From Notamacropus eugenii (lineage: Eukaryota > Chordata > Mammalia > Diprotodontia > Macropodidae), in the NCBI RefSeq assembly GCF_028372415.1, contig NC_092876.1, forward strand, positions 56,783,256 through 56,847,255: a stretch of 64,000 bases of DNA. Direction: 5' to 3'. This document shows positions 42,885 to 54,612 of this stretch, piece after piece. The notes beneath the pieces are model-generated. The model saw only the letters and a program-made list of their open reading frames with translations. It was not told where the DNA came from and did no database searches. Within the stretch, counting starts at the first letter, position 1; the number at the start of each line of letters is the position of its first letter. Both the position numbers and the translations under genes were made by a program.

Positions 42885-44920
42885 TAATTTTTTTAATATA
42901 TAATTTATTTATTTTCAGTTCTTAACATTCACTTCCATAAGAATTTAAATTCAAAAATTTCTCCAGATCTCTCCTCACTCCACATCCCAGGACAACATGT
43001 ACCCCATCTACCCCTTCCTCCAGTCTGTCCTCCCTTCTATTACCCACCCTTCTTCCATCCCCCTTCCCCTCTATTTTCCTGTAGGGCAAAATAGATTTCT
43101 ATTCTCCATTGCCTGTATAGTTTAATTTCCTGTTGCATGGTAAAACGAATATTAACTTTCATTCTTAAAGCTTTGAGTTCCCTACCCACCCTCACTGAGA
43201 AATCAAGCAATTGCATACAAGTCATACATGTGTAACAAGGCAAAGCACTTCCATAGTAGTTATGTTGTAAAAGACTAACCACATTTCCCTCTGTCCTATT
43301 CCTGCCCTTCATTTATTCCATTCTCTCCCTTGACCTGTCCTCCCACAATAGTGTTTGCTTCTGATTATCCCTTTCCCCAATTTGCTGTCCCTTCTATTAT
43401 CTTCTCTCTTCTATCCTCTCCCCCTTGCCTTCCTGCTGGGTAAAATAGATTTCCATATCCAATTGAGTGTGTGTTATTCCTTCCTTAAACCAAATCCCAT
43501 GAGAGTAAGGCTCAATTATTTCCTTTCATCTCCCCTCCTCTTCTCCTCCATTGTAGAAGCTCTTTCTTCCCTTTTGTATGTGAGATGATTTGCTACATTT
43601 TACCTCTCTCTTTCTCTTACTCCTAGTACATTCCATTCAACGTAAATTTTATTTTTTTAGGTATTCTCCCTTCATATTCAGCTCACCCTGTGTCCTCTAT
43701 GTATGTGTATATATATATATACACATACATATATATACACACATGTACACCTATGTACATTTACATACTTACACATATATAATATGCACATACTCTCCCT
43801 TACCCCACCCCAAAATGCCATGCATTCTGATTCTCTTCCCCAAAACTGCCCTTCCTTCTTTTATGTCTTTCCCTGATGGTAATCATTGTTCTTCCTCATC
43901 CAAAAGGATGGGAGAAGATATCTGTTCACCAAGAAAGTAACCTTCTATAGTCTTAATTTTTTCCCCATTTTTGGGCATTTTCCCAACCAGTTATTTGACT
44001 TTTGGGTCCTTTGTCAAGAGTAGGGTATACTCTGGGAATCCGTAAGATCTCAGTTCCTCCAAGGTGGCACAATCCAGTGTGTACACTGATCTGAAAGCAG
44101 GGAGATTTTTGTGTCCAGAATCTTAGCAGTTACCTCTCCACAGCCACCTGGCCTCCAGTTCCACCAAGTCAGTGCTGGGGGCTAATTTTCAGATAAACTG
44201 GATGGGGTTGCCATTCAATGTGAGACAAAGACCAGCTCTCTCAGGGCCTTTACAAAGGGCTGAGGTAAGAGTCAGCTGCTCAGTGCCCCCAGGGGTTTTA
44301 TGATCCAACAATGTATGTGGGCTGATGTAGGGGCTGCCCTGAGAACTACTGCCACCTACCTGATGTGGCCTCTGTGGCCGCTGCCTAAGGCCGGAGCCAT
44401 GGGAAAGCCCTTCTCCCTTCCCGGCCAGCTGAAAAAACCTGTCTCGTCGTGCCGCATGGCCAAGGCTGGGCTGGGCTCCTCGCTCCACTCCGCGTCCTGT
44501 GCAACCAATGTTTCGTGTGGGTTTTTCAGGTCACCCTGGGCTGGAAATCTCCTCTACTCTGTTGTTCCCCACTTCTGCTGCTCCAAAATTTGTTGCTCCT
44601 CCTTACCCCAGGATGACCCAGCCACTCAGGGCTGAGACCCAGATAGGCTGCTCAATTCCCCAGGGTCTTTAGGCCAAGGACTCCAAAAATGGACACTGCT
44701 GTAGTGACTGCTGCCACCCTGGGGCTGGAGCTGTGGCTGGACCCCACTCCCTTCTCACCCAGTTGAAAGAGCTTTCTCACTGAACTTTGAAGCTGTCTTT
44801 GGTGTTTGTGGGTTGAGAAATCTGAGAACTGCAGCTGCTGCCTGTGATTCCATGCCTAAAACCTGCTCCAGTCCTGTCCTTGCCATGCAGCCAAAGCTGG
44901 GCTATGCTCTGGATTTTGTT
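42885..44920 (-). mobile_element. L1 copy B, antisense, internally deleted
   Basis: L1 3' end at 42885-43010 ('tcagttcttaacattcactt'). Polypyrimidine spacer-like DNA 43020-43830 holds two similar halves ('gggcaaaatagatttct', 'gggtaaaatagatttcc'). An ORF1 N-terminal edge 43845-43960 ('ccaagaaagtaaccttctat') follows, then a GC-richer 5' UTR to about 44920 ('actttgaagctgtctttggt', 'gctgcctgtgattccatgcc'). Most of ORF1 and all of ORF2 are missing. Confidence 0.7.
43715..43785. repeat. TA/CA microsatellite inside L1 B
   Basis: 'gtatatatatatatacacat' and 'catatatatacacacatgta'. Confidence 0.8.
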
Positions 44921-45164
44921 AATTTTTTTTAACACAAAGATTGAAATTAATCTGGGCCTCTAATGTCTCTTACAGCTGTATGTTTGTGTCCTTCTTCTAT
45001 CTTCCTTATGGGGCTGTTTTCCAGCAAGGGGGTTTTCCAGCCTTAAAGTACTACAGAAATGTGAATTATAATGCCAACTCTTATCATCTCAATTTTCCAA
45101 AAGAGTTGACTGAGTCTTACGGAGAGAGGTGAGGTCACCTAAGTAGCAAGACCCTCCATTTCCT

Positions 45165-45515
45165 CACTTTGGGCACTTTCTCTGGCTGTTTCCCATTCCT
45201 GATGCATTCTATCTCCTTTCTCTAACTACTGACCTGCCTCACTTCCTTTAAGTCCCAACTAAAATCTCACCTTCTACAATAAGCTTTTCCCAATCCCTTT
45301 TAATTTCAGTGCCTTCCCTCTGTTAATTATTTCTTATTTATCCTGCTGCATAACTTCCTTTGTATATATTTGTTTGTGTGTTGTCTCTCCCATTAGATCA
45401 TAAAGTCTTTGAGAGTACAGACTTTCTTTTGCCTTTTTTTTTGTATCCTTAGCACTTAGCACTGTGGCTGACACATGGTAGGTACTTGATAAATGTTTAT
45501 TGAGCTGAAGTGAAA
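45165..45515 (+). mobile_element. L2 3' end
   Basis: 'aagtcccaactaaaatctca', 'cataaagtctttgagagtac', 'tgacacatggtaggtacttg', 'ataaatgtttattgagctga'. Confidence 0.88.
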
Positions 45516-45589
45516 TTGAACAGAAGGGGCAGAGCCCTGATAGGAAACCAGGTCTCCTGACTCCAAGTTCCCACACAAGGTGTGATGAT

Positions 45590-46000
45590 TATTATCTCAG
45601 TTTAAAGAAGAGATTGAGGTTCTGAGAGAAGTGACATACCTCAAATCAGAAAGCAGTAGAGTCATGCATTGAACCTGAGTCTTCTGTTTCCATTCTAAAT
45701 GGGGCCAACTATCTTACATAGATCATAGATTTAGAACTGGAAGTTCATCTCTGTCATTTTACAGAGGAGAAAACCAAGGTCTAGAGGAGGAAAATGACTT
45801 TTCAGGGTCAGTGGACCATAGATCTTGAGCTGGAAGGGGACCTTGGTTCAATCTACTGATCTTTACAGATAAGAAAATGGAAAACTAGGGAATTTAAGTA
45901 ACTTGTTCAGTGTTACACAGATAGTAGACATTGTGGGGTAGGGGGGTGGGATTTGAACCCAGGTCCTCCGATTCCAAGGACTCTGATTTTTCCCACACTG
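45590..46000 (-). mobile_element. Antisense MIR fragments
   Basis: Successive antisense cores: 'aaagaagagattgaggttct', 'cattttacagaggagaaaac', then 'taacttgttcagtgttacac' with 'gggatttgaacccaggtcct'. At least two copies. Confidence 0.65.
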
Positions 46001-46189
46001 TAACAGATCTGGGAATTTGAACCTTGCATCCTCCTCCTCAGCCTCTCTGACCCCAGAGGCAGGGGTTGGCTCCATTTGCCCTAGGTACTCAGGCAGCTTG
46101 GCTTTCTTCCTTTATCCTTTGTGGTATAACCCATTAGGTGGCACTTCCTTTACAGTCGACCTCTCTCTGGGTTTACCTCTCTCCTACAG

Positions 46190-46545
46190 CTTGAGGGACA
46201 GCCCAGCCTAGCCTGGCCCAACCCAGCCCAGCCCTGCCTGGCCCGATCCGGCCTGGCATAGGCTGACTCATGCCCAGCTCCTCCTGGGAGCCAGGCTGGT
46301 CTGGCAGGTAAATGAATCACTCTCTGGCCCTCCACTGTCCGGCACACAAAGTAGAGAGGGATCTAGCCCAGGACTAGGGCTCAGGAGGTTGCTGCAGACT
46401 TTGGGAGGGGGGCCACAAGGGTGAATTCATTTCCCAGCCTTCTGACAGATAGACAGGCAGGCAACTCCCCCCATCCCTGCTTGGAAGCTCGCCTGCCTCC
46501 TTCCCCTGGGCAAAGGAGAGTTGGGGAGAAGCCAGGTAAGCTTGT
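46190..46545 (+). promoter_or_regulatory. GC-rich segment with AP-1/MARE-like site and a good splice donor
   Basis: C/G-rich degenerate repeats of 'cccagcctggc' type (46200-46258) are followed by GGCTGACTCAT (46262-46272), which resembles an AP-1/small-Maf site. A consensus 5' splice site CAG|GTAAGC has its GT at 46536. Together these could be a promoter and first exon, but nothing proves transcription and no coding frame is recognisable. Confidence 0.25.
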
Positions 46546-46739
46546 TTTCTGTTTTTTAACAATCCATTGCTGTGTGCTGACACAGAGCTCAATTTGTTCG
46601 TGTGTGTGAATTGTGACTTGTGGCATTTTATGACAGCTGTCAACTTGGAGAGAGAGTCTCTCAATAATAATTATGACCACTGTTTCACCAGAACTCTAAA
46701 GTTTACAAAGTATCTTCCTCAAATCTCCTTGTATCTGTT

Positions 46740-46890
46740 CGGTTTATGCCTATCTATGTTCACCTTGTATTCCCTGCCTAGTCTGTAAACCTCCTGAGGC
46801 CAAGGAATGCTTCATTTTCCTTTGTTTCTCTAGCCCCTAGCACAGTACTTGGTACACAGAAGGTGTTTAATAAATGCTTGTGGACTGATG
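46740..46890 (+). mobile_element. L2 3' end
   Basis: 'agtctgtaaacctcctgagg', 'cacagtacttggtacacaga', 'aggtgtttaataaatgcttg'. Confidence 0.88.
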
Positions 46891-47162
46891 AATTCATGGA
46901 TTGACTTTGGACAAGTATTTAATTTCCCTGGGGCTCTGGGGATTTGTGGACAGTCCTTATTTTATAGATGTGAAAAATGAGACTCAGAGAAACAATTATA
47001 TGCTTCAGAGCCACAGGACCCTTCAGTGCAGGGGTGTCCTGAACCAGATTAAAATGCAACTGGAAAATATTTAACAGTGAAATAAAATTATCATAAGACA
47101 TAGATAATGTTAATATGTAGCCTTCTAAGGCATTATTCTGCCTCATGTTGGGATGCTTTCAT

Positions 47163-47400
47163 TGTTCAATAGTTTTTCAGTGGTGATCCCATCTGGGGTT
47201 CTCTTGGCAGAGGTACTGGTGTAGTTTGCCATTTCATTCCCCAGCTCATTTTACAGATGAGGCAACTGAGGTAAATGAGGTTAAGTGACTTGCCCAGGAT
47301 CACATGGCTAGTGAATGTCTGAGACAGGATCTGAACTCAGGAAGATGAGTCTTACTGACTCCAGGCCTGGTACCCTACCCATTGCACCACCTGGCTCCCC
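47163..47400 (-). mobile_element. MAR1-type SINE, antisense
   Basis: 'atctggggttctcttggcag', 'tgccatttcattccccagct', 'gacttgcccaggatcacatg', 'cccattgcaccacctggctc'. Confidence 0.9.
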
Positions 47401-47504
47401 AATTGGAGTCTTCCACTTAGTTGACCCATTCCTATTTGAGTTTGACACGATTGTTTTAGGGGTAATCTAGCAGAGTCCCAGAGAGGAATGGCCCATTAAT
47501 TAAT

Positions 47505-47850
47505 TGCCCAATAAATAAGAATTTATTAAAAACCTGTTATGAGGCAAGAATTGTACAAGGGACTACAGAAACAAAGAAAAAAATGAAGCTGTCCCTGCCT
47601 TCAGGAGGTTTATAATCTAGCCAGGGTAGACAATATCTGCATATAGAGGGATGAATAAAATAGATACAAGGAGATTTTGGGAAGGTACTAGCAGTAGGTG
47701 TGGAGGAAGGGTGTGTGTGTGTGTGTGTGTGGACTGAGCTTTGAAGGAAACTAGTGATTCTGAATAAGGAAGTATCAGAACCAGTAACTGAACCCAGGTC
47801 TCTGCTTTTAGACTTCTTTCTACTATGGTGCACTCCCCTGATGCCAGGCA
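47505..47850 (-). mobile_element. L2 3' region, antisense
   Basis: 'ataagaatttattaaaaacc', 'gctgtccctgccttcaggag', then diverged sequence containing (GT)n at 47712-47731. Confidence 0.7.
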
Positions 47851-47889
47851 TTCGTGATCTTTAGAGGTAGAAGAGCCCTGTGTTATCAT

Positions 47890-48002
47890 CAGGAGTGGGG
47901 AATCTGAGGCCTTGGGGGCTCACTATAACTAAAGACCTGAAAAGACTGTACTTGAGGAGCTAGAGGGCCACATGTGGCCTCAAGGTAGCAGGTTCCCCAC
48001 TG
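47890..48002. mobile_element. hAT-type MITE, copy 2 (internally shortened)
   Basis: Starts 'caggagtggggaatctgagg' and ends 'gtagcaggttccccactg'. Internal 'gagggccacatgtggcctca' is shared with copies at 21758 and 58855. It is about 40 bp shorter in the middle. Confidence 0.8.
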
Positions 48003-48004
48003 AT

Positions 48005-48150
48005 CTAGACTGATCTTCTTAAGTTACACAGGAGAAAACTGAGCACAATGAGAGAACTGACTTGCTCAAGATCATACAGCTGGTCTGAGCAGGATTTGAA
48101 TTCAGGTTCTCCATTTACAAATCCAGCATTCTTTCCACCACATGGGTCAC
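48005..48150 (-). mobile_element. MIR SINE, antisense
   Basis: 'gagaactgacttgctcaaga', 'gcaggatttgaattcaggtt', 'cagcattctttccaccacat'. Confidence 0.75.
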
Positions 48151-48154
48151 TCAT

Positions 48155-49185
48155 CATTCTATTGCTTCTTCCAGAAAAGGAGTCCAGACTGGGGAAGGGA
48201 GGGTGGGAGTGGGCACCCTCTAACTAGGGTGATGAGATCAGGAGTTTTCCCACAGAGTTCTGACCACACTTTTGTGTCTTCAGCTGTATAGAAACATGAG
48301 CCTGGCCCAAGTTAGAAAGAATAACAAATTAAAATAGAAAGCTACCGGATGGTGGCTACCTCCCCCAGTGACTCTGCCCTGTTCTCCCTTAAGCCCTACT
48401 GAAGCCTCCCAGAAGTAGCCTACCACTGTCCTGTGGGTCTCTGATATCCGATGCCTCCAAGTGAATTGAAGGTTCATTTCATGCTGGGCATACAAGTTTA
48501 TTAGCTGTATCTCTGAATCTGGTTGTGGGGGTGGGAAGAGAGGAAGGGTTTGAAGGAATGGCCTGTCCTTAGCACTGCTTCTCAGTCCCTCCTCTTTTTC
48601 CAATAGTACAGTGGGCTTTTTTCAGAATGCTGAAATTTGGAGGAGAAATTGAATTATTTAAAAGCTGAAAGATACTTTAGAGGTCACAGGGAGACTTGGA
48701 GAGACAGGATTGAATTCTTTCCTCTCCGTTCCTCCTATACCCAAGATTAGCCACTATTTCTTCTTCTCATCTTGCCCTCTGTGGCAGATAAAAGATGAAA
48801 TAACAGGAATAAAAAGTTCAAGCATCCCAGCATTTTGATATATTAAGCAATGCATGCCAACTGCCCAATAAATTGGGACCCTTCCTCAGCTTAGGGCTAG
48901 ACCCAAAGTACAGGGGGTGACTGATTTTTATACCTTTAAAACAATGATCAAATAAGACCAATTAATTAAAAGGAAATACTACAACCTTGGGTGATCTGAT
49001 TTCTAGCTGGAGGAAAGATTAAGAATTCTCCAAATCGGGAGGGAAAAAACAAAGAGGGGCAGTTCTCTGAATTCAGAGAGTGAGGTCTCACTACCCCAAA
49101 TGTCTGTAAACAATCAGAGGAAAATGGATACAATACTTGATTCCTCAGCACAAGGCCCATTTTCAGATAAGACATATGGGTGCCA
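48155..49185. other. Single-copy-looking interval
   Basis: About 1 kb without a recognised repeat or conserved protein. Frame 48280-48603 (minus) has no known domain. Confidence 0.4.
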
Positions 49186-49189
49186 TCTC

Positions 49190-49405
49190 TTACCTGGCAC
49201 CCCTCTCTTTTTTACTGCTGGGCATTCATGCAGGCTCTCCCCCAGACCTGTATCCATGCCTGCATTATCACCTCCTTTTTGTCTGTTGAAATGCTTCTCT
49301 GTTGTTAAGGTCCAACTCAGGTACCACTTCCTTCCGGAAGCCTTCCTTGATTCCCTCCAGATTCTGAAGGGATCCCTTTCCCCTCTCTAATTTTGTTTGA
49401 GCCAT
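49190..49405 (+). mobile_element. L2 3' region
   Basis: 'aaggtccaactcaggtacca', 'cttccggaagccttccttga'. Confidence 0.75.
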
Positions 49406-49479
49406 TTGTCTGGGCATCTCTGAATCTCAGAAATGGGAGATAGAATGTTAAGAACATAGGAAAAACTGCTAGTTTAATT

Positions 49480-50115
49480 TGACATAAACATGGAATGAAA
49501 ATATGAATGGGGATTAATTTTGAATGTGGCTAGAAATGTAGGTATAACCCAGACAGTAGAGGACTTTAAATACCAGGCTAGGGATTTTATATTTGATGCA
49601 GGAATCAATAGGGAGATACTGAAGGTTGTTGAAGTGAGGAATGATGTGATCGCTCCTGCTCTTTAGGTAGGTTATTTGGACATTTGTAAGGAGGATGGAT
49701 TTGAAAGGGAGAAAGGCAAGAGGTGGGAAGATCAATTAGAAAGACTTTACGGTAGTTCTAGCAAAAGCTTATGAGAGTCTGAACAATTAGTGGTGGTCAC
49801 GTGAGAGATGGTGTGGATCCAGTTCCTTGACTTGATTGATGGCTGATTGGATGTGGAAGGTGAGGGAGAGCGAGGAGTCATAGATAATTCAAAGGTTTCA
49901 TGCCTTTGACTGAGGTGATGAGCAAATGGTGATACAATTGATAGAAAAAGAGAAGTTTGGAGGGGAAATAGGTTTAGGGGAAAGATGATGAATTTTGGAT
50001 TCACTGAGCTTCAAGTGCCAGCAGAGTACTTTATGAAACTCAGGAGAAAGAGATAGAGATCTGAGAATCACCTACATTGATAAGCTACTGTAACCCATGA
50101 TTTTGGATGAGACTT
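49480..50115 (-). mobile_element. L2 ORF2 C-terminal fragment, antisense
   Basis: 'agaggactttaaataccagg' with the minus-strand product SRSDHIIPHFNNLQYLPIDS, the usual L2 segment before the 3' UTR. Continues to about 50115 with decayed ORF2. Confidence 0.8.
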
Positions 50116-50117
50116 TT

Positions 50118-50300
50118 TTTGTGTGGTTTGTCCTTTGTTTTCAAAGAGGGACCATGGCATCAGGAAGATGATGCAATGACTTATAAGCGATTTGGATTAC
50201 AGTGAGGGAGGGCTGCACAAAATCACCAGTCTCACTTTCTCCTTTGGAGCCATCTGGGTCCAGTGGCCACATACAGAACAGGACAACTAGAGATGGCCCA
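50118..50300 (-). mobile_element. RTE-type 3' tail, antisense
   Basis: 'tttgttttcaaagagggacc', 'ggcatcaggaagatgatgca', 'ggagccatctgggtccagtg', 'actagagatggcccagtgaa'. Confidence 0.8.
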
Positions 50301-50504
50301 GTGAATGGGAACACTGAGGGAGAATGAAGAAAGCAAAAAGGAAAAGAACCAGAACAGAGTCTTGGAGAAGGCACTATGATTGCAAGATACTGACTCTGTA
50401 ACTAGATAATTTTGTGAGACAAGTCTCAATTTCCTCCTCTAGAAAATAAAAGGATCAGCTAAGGTCCCCACAAGCTCTGATATTTTATGTCCCATATTCT
50501 TAAA

Positions 50505-50762
50505 CAATACTCCCCTCCGGCCTCCTTGCTGCTCCCTGAACATGACAGTCTATCTCCAAACTCCTCACATATTTCCTGGCTGGCTGTCCCCCATGCTTGG
50601 AGTTTCCCCCTTTTCTCCATCTCTGCTTCCTAAGCTTCCTTCAAATCTCAGCTAAAATCTCACCTTCTATGTTCTTGCAGAATGTGGGAAAGCAAGCTTT
50701 TCCTGATCCCCATTCATGCTAGTACCCTTCTTCTGGGGATTATCTCCAATGCTCTCTCTCTC

Positions 50763-50813
<51 letters not shown>

Positions 50814-50955
50814 TTTTTTTTCTTTGCCTGTTGTTTCTCCTATTAGATTGTGAACTTGAAGGAGGGGACTGTTTTTGCCTTTCTCTGCCTAATATTTAGC
50901 ACAGTACCTGTCACATAGTAGGTATTTAAGAAATGCTTGTTGCTTGCCTGCATTC
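50505..50955 (+). mobile_element. L2 3' end with internal (CA)n
   Basis: 'tcaaatctcagctaaaatct', then a (CA) tract at about 50766-50813, then 'ctattagattgtgaacttga' and 'gtcacatagtaggtatttaa'. Confidence 0.85.
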
Positions 50956-50959
50956 TGAA

Positions 50960-51135
50960 GTCCCTTCCAGTTCTGACTTCATGTCCTCTAAAGTCCTTCT
51001 TAGTCTAACAGGACCCTTTTAGTTCTGTGTTCTAAGGGGCCTCCCAGTCCGAGCATTCTGTGTTCTGAGACCCCTTCTAGCTCTGACATCCTGTGTTGTA
51101 AGGGCCCTCCCAGCTCTGACACTCTATTTTCTGCA
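50960..51135 (+). repeat. Array of the ~33-bp monomer, about five units
   Basis: Units include 'ttctaaggggcctcccagtc', 'gttctgagaccccttctagc' and 'aagggccctcccagctctga'. It follows an L2 end and starts with an L3-type 'gaagtcccttccagttctga'. Confidence 0.85.
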
Positions 51136-51439
51136 TGCTTTGTGGCACACCTGGAGTCCATGCTACAGATGTCACTGTCATATACCTCATTTTGGCCTTT
51201 TATTTTGTGGAACCTCTACAGCTAAAGTCTAGGAGACAGTGGTTAATGATACACAGAGGATGCCACCAGGTGTCTTGTGGGCAAGGGAGAGAGTGAAGTA
51301 TGTCAGGGAGTCAGGAGGAAGCAGTTTTCACAGGATATTGAATGACCCAACCTTTTTAACAGGGGCTCCCAACTGGGACAGAATTCTTAAGGACAGAGAG
51401 AAGGAAAAGAACTAGAAAGAGCCAGAAGCAGCAAGCTCG

Positions 51440-51690
51440 TTGATCTCCATACTGAATGTAAGACTGACTTACTGTGTAATCTTTTTCTGATTGGTATACT
51501 TTAGTTCACACATAATAGACTTCATAAGTCTTTGCTCTATCCCATTCTGTTTCTTCATCTGTAAAATGAAAATAATAATAGCACTTGCCTCCCACAGTTG
51601 TTTGAGGGCAAAATAAATTAATATTTGTAAACAGCTTTGTAAGCCTTAGAATATTATACAAATGTTAGCTATTATTACTGTTATTGTCAT
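51440..51690 (+). mobile_element. MIR SINE
   Basis: 'ttctttctt...'-diverged head, 'ctgtttcttcatctgtaaaa', 'gcacttgcctcccacagttg', 'atacaaatgttagctattat'. Confidence 0.75.
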
Positions 51691-51734
51691 CAGAAAATCC
51701 TTACAAAGTTTTGTCTCAATAAAAAAAAGCTGTT

Positions 51735-52706
51735 AATAATCTTTTCATGATTTTCTTGCATCACTCATTTCTTTTCCCAATTTTTCCCCTGCCAATTTTG
51801 TGTCTTGCTTTAACTCTTCCAGAAATTCTCATTGGCCTTGAGTCCAATGGACATTTTTTTTGAGACTTTGCTTATAACTGTTTTAAAATTTTTTATCTTC
51901 TTCTATTTTATGTCTTGGTCTTCCCTGACACTATAGTAGCTTTTTTAAGCTCAGTTTTTTTTTGTAGTTGTTTGCCTATTTTCCTAACCTATTTCCTCAC
52001 TTTCAACTTTATATTAAATTTGGACTCTGCTCATCTGGAAGTAGGGAGGCACTGTGCCAAGCTTCAGGCTTTTTTGTGTTGTTTTCTCAGTTACTTTGGG
52101 TGGAGTCTATAAATTTTCAGTGCTTTTGAGGTGATATGATCTAAAGAGAGATGTGATCACTGGTCTCTTTGTCTATGCTTTGGTATTTACCAGGAAAGGA
52201 CCCTGCTCCACTGCAGCCACAAGTACTAGGGCTCCTCTTGGTCCTTGAACTGTGACAAGGACCTCTGCTCTCCTGAGCCACAAGAACTCCTCTCTGCCCT
52301 GGAACTGTGGCCCAGAACTGCCTACAGGCAATAGATTTTCTAATCAGTACCAGCTGTACCCAGTCCCAGTAAAGGGTCCCTGTGTTCTCTTTCTGACCAA
52401 CTGTTCAACCCCTTTCCCAACCCTGGGCTAAGAGTTCCCAAAGCTACTGCTGTTGTTGGTGAATCAACTGACTCCAAGGCCCACTATTGGTGCTCCTGCT
52501 GTGCTCTGGACCTGTACCCACTCTGGTGTTACTGAACTCTCCTACAGACCTCCTAAATTGTTTTTGGCTAGAAAAATCTATCTCTGATTTTTTGTCAGCT
52601 CTGCTGCTCTAAAATTTTGACTTGAGGCATTATTTTAAAGTTGTTTGGAGTAGAATGTTGGGAGAGTTCATCTGGGGCTCAGACCATATTCTGCCATCTT
52701 GGCTTC
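51735..52706 (-). mobile_element. L1 5' end: ORF1 N-terminal part and 5' UTR, antisense
   Basis: 'ttcttgcatcactcatttct' and 'ttcccaatttttcccctgcc' are antisense ORF1 coiled-coil-side sequence. 5' UTR follows ('gccaagcttcaggctttttt', 'gaggtgatatgatctaaaga'). The right end 'tctgccatcttggcttcc' is the reverse complement of the L1 start GGAGCCAAGATGG-type sequence. ORF2 and 3' UTR are absent. Confidence 0.8.
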
Positions 52707-52809
52707 CAAAGAACCCACCCTTGTAACAAAGAAAAACTGTTCGGTGGAATTATCTCATTGATCACATCTGACAACATATGCCACATTCTGTACCTGTGCC
52801 TTGCTACTG

Positions 52810-52873
52810 CAGGCAAAAGTCTATGTTCTATCACCCATCCACTGGAATCAAGATTGGCCATGACTTTTGCCTG
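52810..52873. repeat. 12-bp perfect inverted repeat
   Basis: CAGGCAAAAGTC (52810-52821) and GACTTTTGCCTG (52862-52873) with a 40-bp spacer. Too short to class. Confidence 0.7.
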
Positions 52874-52929
52874 AAATCTGTCATCTTTTAGCATTGTTTT
52901 TCTTTATACAGCTGAGGCAATAGAGCATT

Positions 52930-53040
52930 TTATCCTTATGGTTCTGTTTGGTTCTTTCTGCATCAGTTTATCCAAGTCTTTCCAAGTTTATCTGAGTCTT
53001 TACACCTTTTCTTATGGCATGATGGTATTCTCTTTTATTC
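52930..53040 (-). mobile_element. L1 ORF2/3' fragment, antisense
   Basis: 'gcatcagtttatccaagtct', 'ttcttatggcatgatggtat' match the antisense L1 3' landmarks seen at 23.2 and 38.3 kb. Confidence 0.6.
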
Positions 53041-53089
53041 CTAAACCACAAACTCCTGGGTTTATGCTTCAATCACAGGATTATAGATT

Positions 53090-53278
53090 AGAGTCAAAGG
53101 GGAGCAGAGACCATTGAATCTAATCTTCTCATTTTACAGATAAGGAAACTGAGACCTGAGAGAGATTAAATGACTTACCCTGCATTGCACCGTTACTAAG
53201 TGTCTGAGGCAGGATTTGAATCCAGGTCTATTCTGACTTCAAGCCTAGCACTTTCTCCATTATCCTATGCTGCCTTTC
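53090..53278 (-). mobile_element. MIR SINE, antisense
   Basis: 'cattttacagataaggaaac', 'aggcaggatttgaatccagg', 'tctccattatcctatgctgc'. Confidence 0.85.
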
Positions 53279-53614
53279 AGATTGAGGGGGTTTTGGTTTG
53301 TCTTCTCATTGTTATTACTACAGAGCGTATTGTTACAAACAATCGGGCATATATTGGACTTTTCCCTCTGTGTGCAAGGTGAATATTTGTCTCTCTTTTT
53401 GGCCTGAAGCCAGGTTATAAGCATATTTGAACAAGGAAGAAAATCAGGTATTTCTTTGCTCAGGAGACCCTGGAACTGCCACTTGGCACCAGGCCCTAAA
53501 CACAAGCAGGGACTCCTGGGAATAGATTTCTGAGTCAATACAGATGATTGGTTAGGCAATTGGGTCAGGGGTGGACAGTGGGGCAAGGAGGCAGTTAGCT
53601 AAGAGTGGCCAGAA

Positions 53615-53790
53615 ACATCCTGGCATGGTGGGAAAAACACAGGCTTTATAGTCAGAAATTCCTCAGCTTGAGTACCAATTCTGCTACTGAAATGAGAGTT
53701 ACTTAATTCTCTGATCCTCAGTGTTCTCACCTGTAAAATGGGGATAACAATGTCTCTACTGTATGCCTCACAAGGCTGTTGGCAAAAGGA
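53615..53790 (+). mobile_element. MIR SINE
   Basis: 'acaggctttatagtcagaaa', 'gttctcacctgtaaaatggg', 'gcctcacaaggctgttggca'. Confidence 0.75.
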
Positions 53791-54184
53791 ATTTGTTCTC
53801 CTATGTATACTTTTTCTGGATTCTGTTTTGCTATGACTTGGTTAAATGGAGGTTTCTTTGAAAAAAAGTGAATTGTGAACTTTAACATGAGTTATGGAAA
53901 TGTGAACTTTCACAGGCCATTGTCATTTTTATTATTACTGTATCCAGCAGCAGCCAGTCTTTCCTCCCTATGGCTGTGACTTGTCTTGAGACCTGCTCTA
54001 CAGGTCTTTCTCCCTAGCACTGTGACTTCTCTCAGTCCTCAGTCAAGGGCCCAGCCCTAGACTGCAGCTGTCAACAAGCTTTAGCATCTGTGAGCACAGA
54101 GAGAGCGATGGATGGATCAAGCAAGGAAGATCAGCTGTCCCTATCTCATTCTTCACCATTCCTCTCCTCTTTCTTACAAAGTGG

Positions 54185-54320
54185 TTCTTAGAACAGAGAA
54201 TATCAGAACTGGCAGGGCCCTTAGAACACAGAACATCAGAACTGGGAGGGCCCTTAGAACACAGAATGTCAGCACTGGGAGGGTCTTTAGAACATAAAAT
54301 GTCAGAACTGAGAGGAGTCT
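54185..54320 (-). repeat. Array of the ~33-bp monomer, antisense, about four units
   Basis: Units 'ttagaacacagaacatcaga' + 'actgggagggccc', 'ttagaacacagaatgtcagc', 'tttagaacataaaatgtcag'. Same monomer as 59619-59948 in the other orientation. Confidence 0.9.
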
Positions 54321-54434
54321 TTGAGTTTGTCTAGTTCAATCTTTTCCATTTCATTAACTCTAATAAAACTTTATTCTACCTGATAATGGGGAATCAAAGT
54401 CATAGTTATTTTTAGATAGTGTGATATGAGGCAA

Positions 54435-54612
54435 AGACCTTGAGCTGGAATCAGGGGGCCTGGATAATAGGGTTGTCTCTGCTATGAATTTCCTTCATGA
54501 CAGTAAGCTGTCTCCTTTCTTTGGGCCCCAGCTTCCTCCTTTGTAAAATGATTGGATTGGGCTTGGTGATTTCTAAAGTTCTTTTTAACCCTAACACTGT
54601 AAAGTCCCATCT
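54435..54612 (+). mobile_element. MIR3-like SINE
   Basis: 'gaccttgagctggaatcagg', 'cagcttcctcctttgtaaaa', 'gattggattgggcttggtga'. Confidence 0.7.

Noticed and set aside
43590..43940. 116-codon + strand frame with Tyr/His/Ile-rich segment
   Set aside because: Antisense L1 spacer with an embedded TA/CA microsatellite.
52810..52873. 12-bp inverted repeat as a MITE end pair
   Set aside because: No TSD and no second copy noticed in the window. Too short to support an element.
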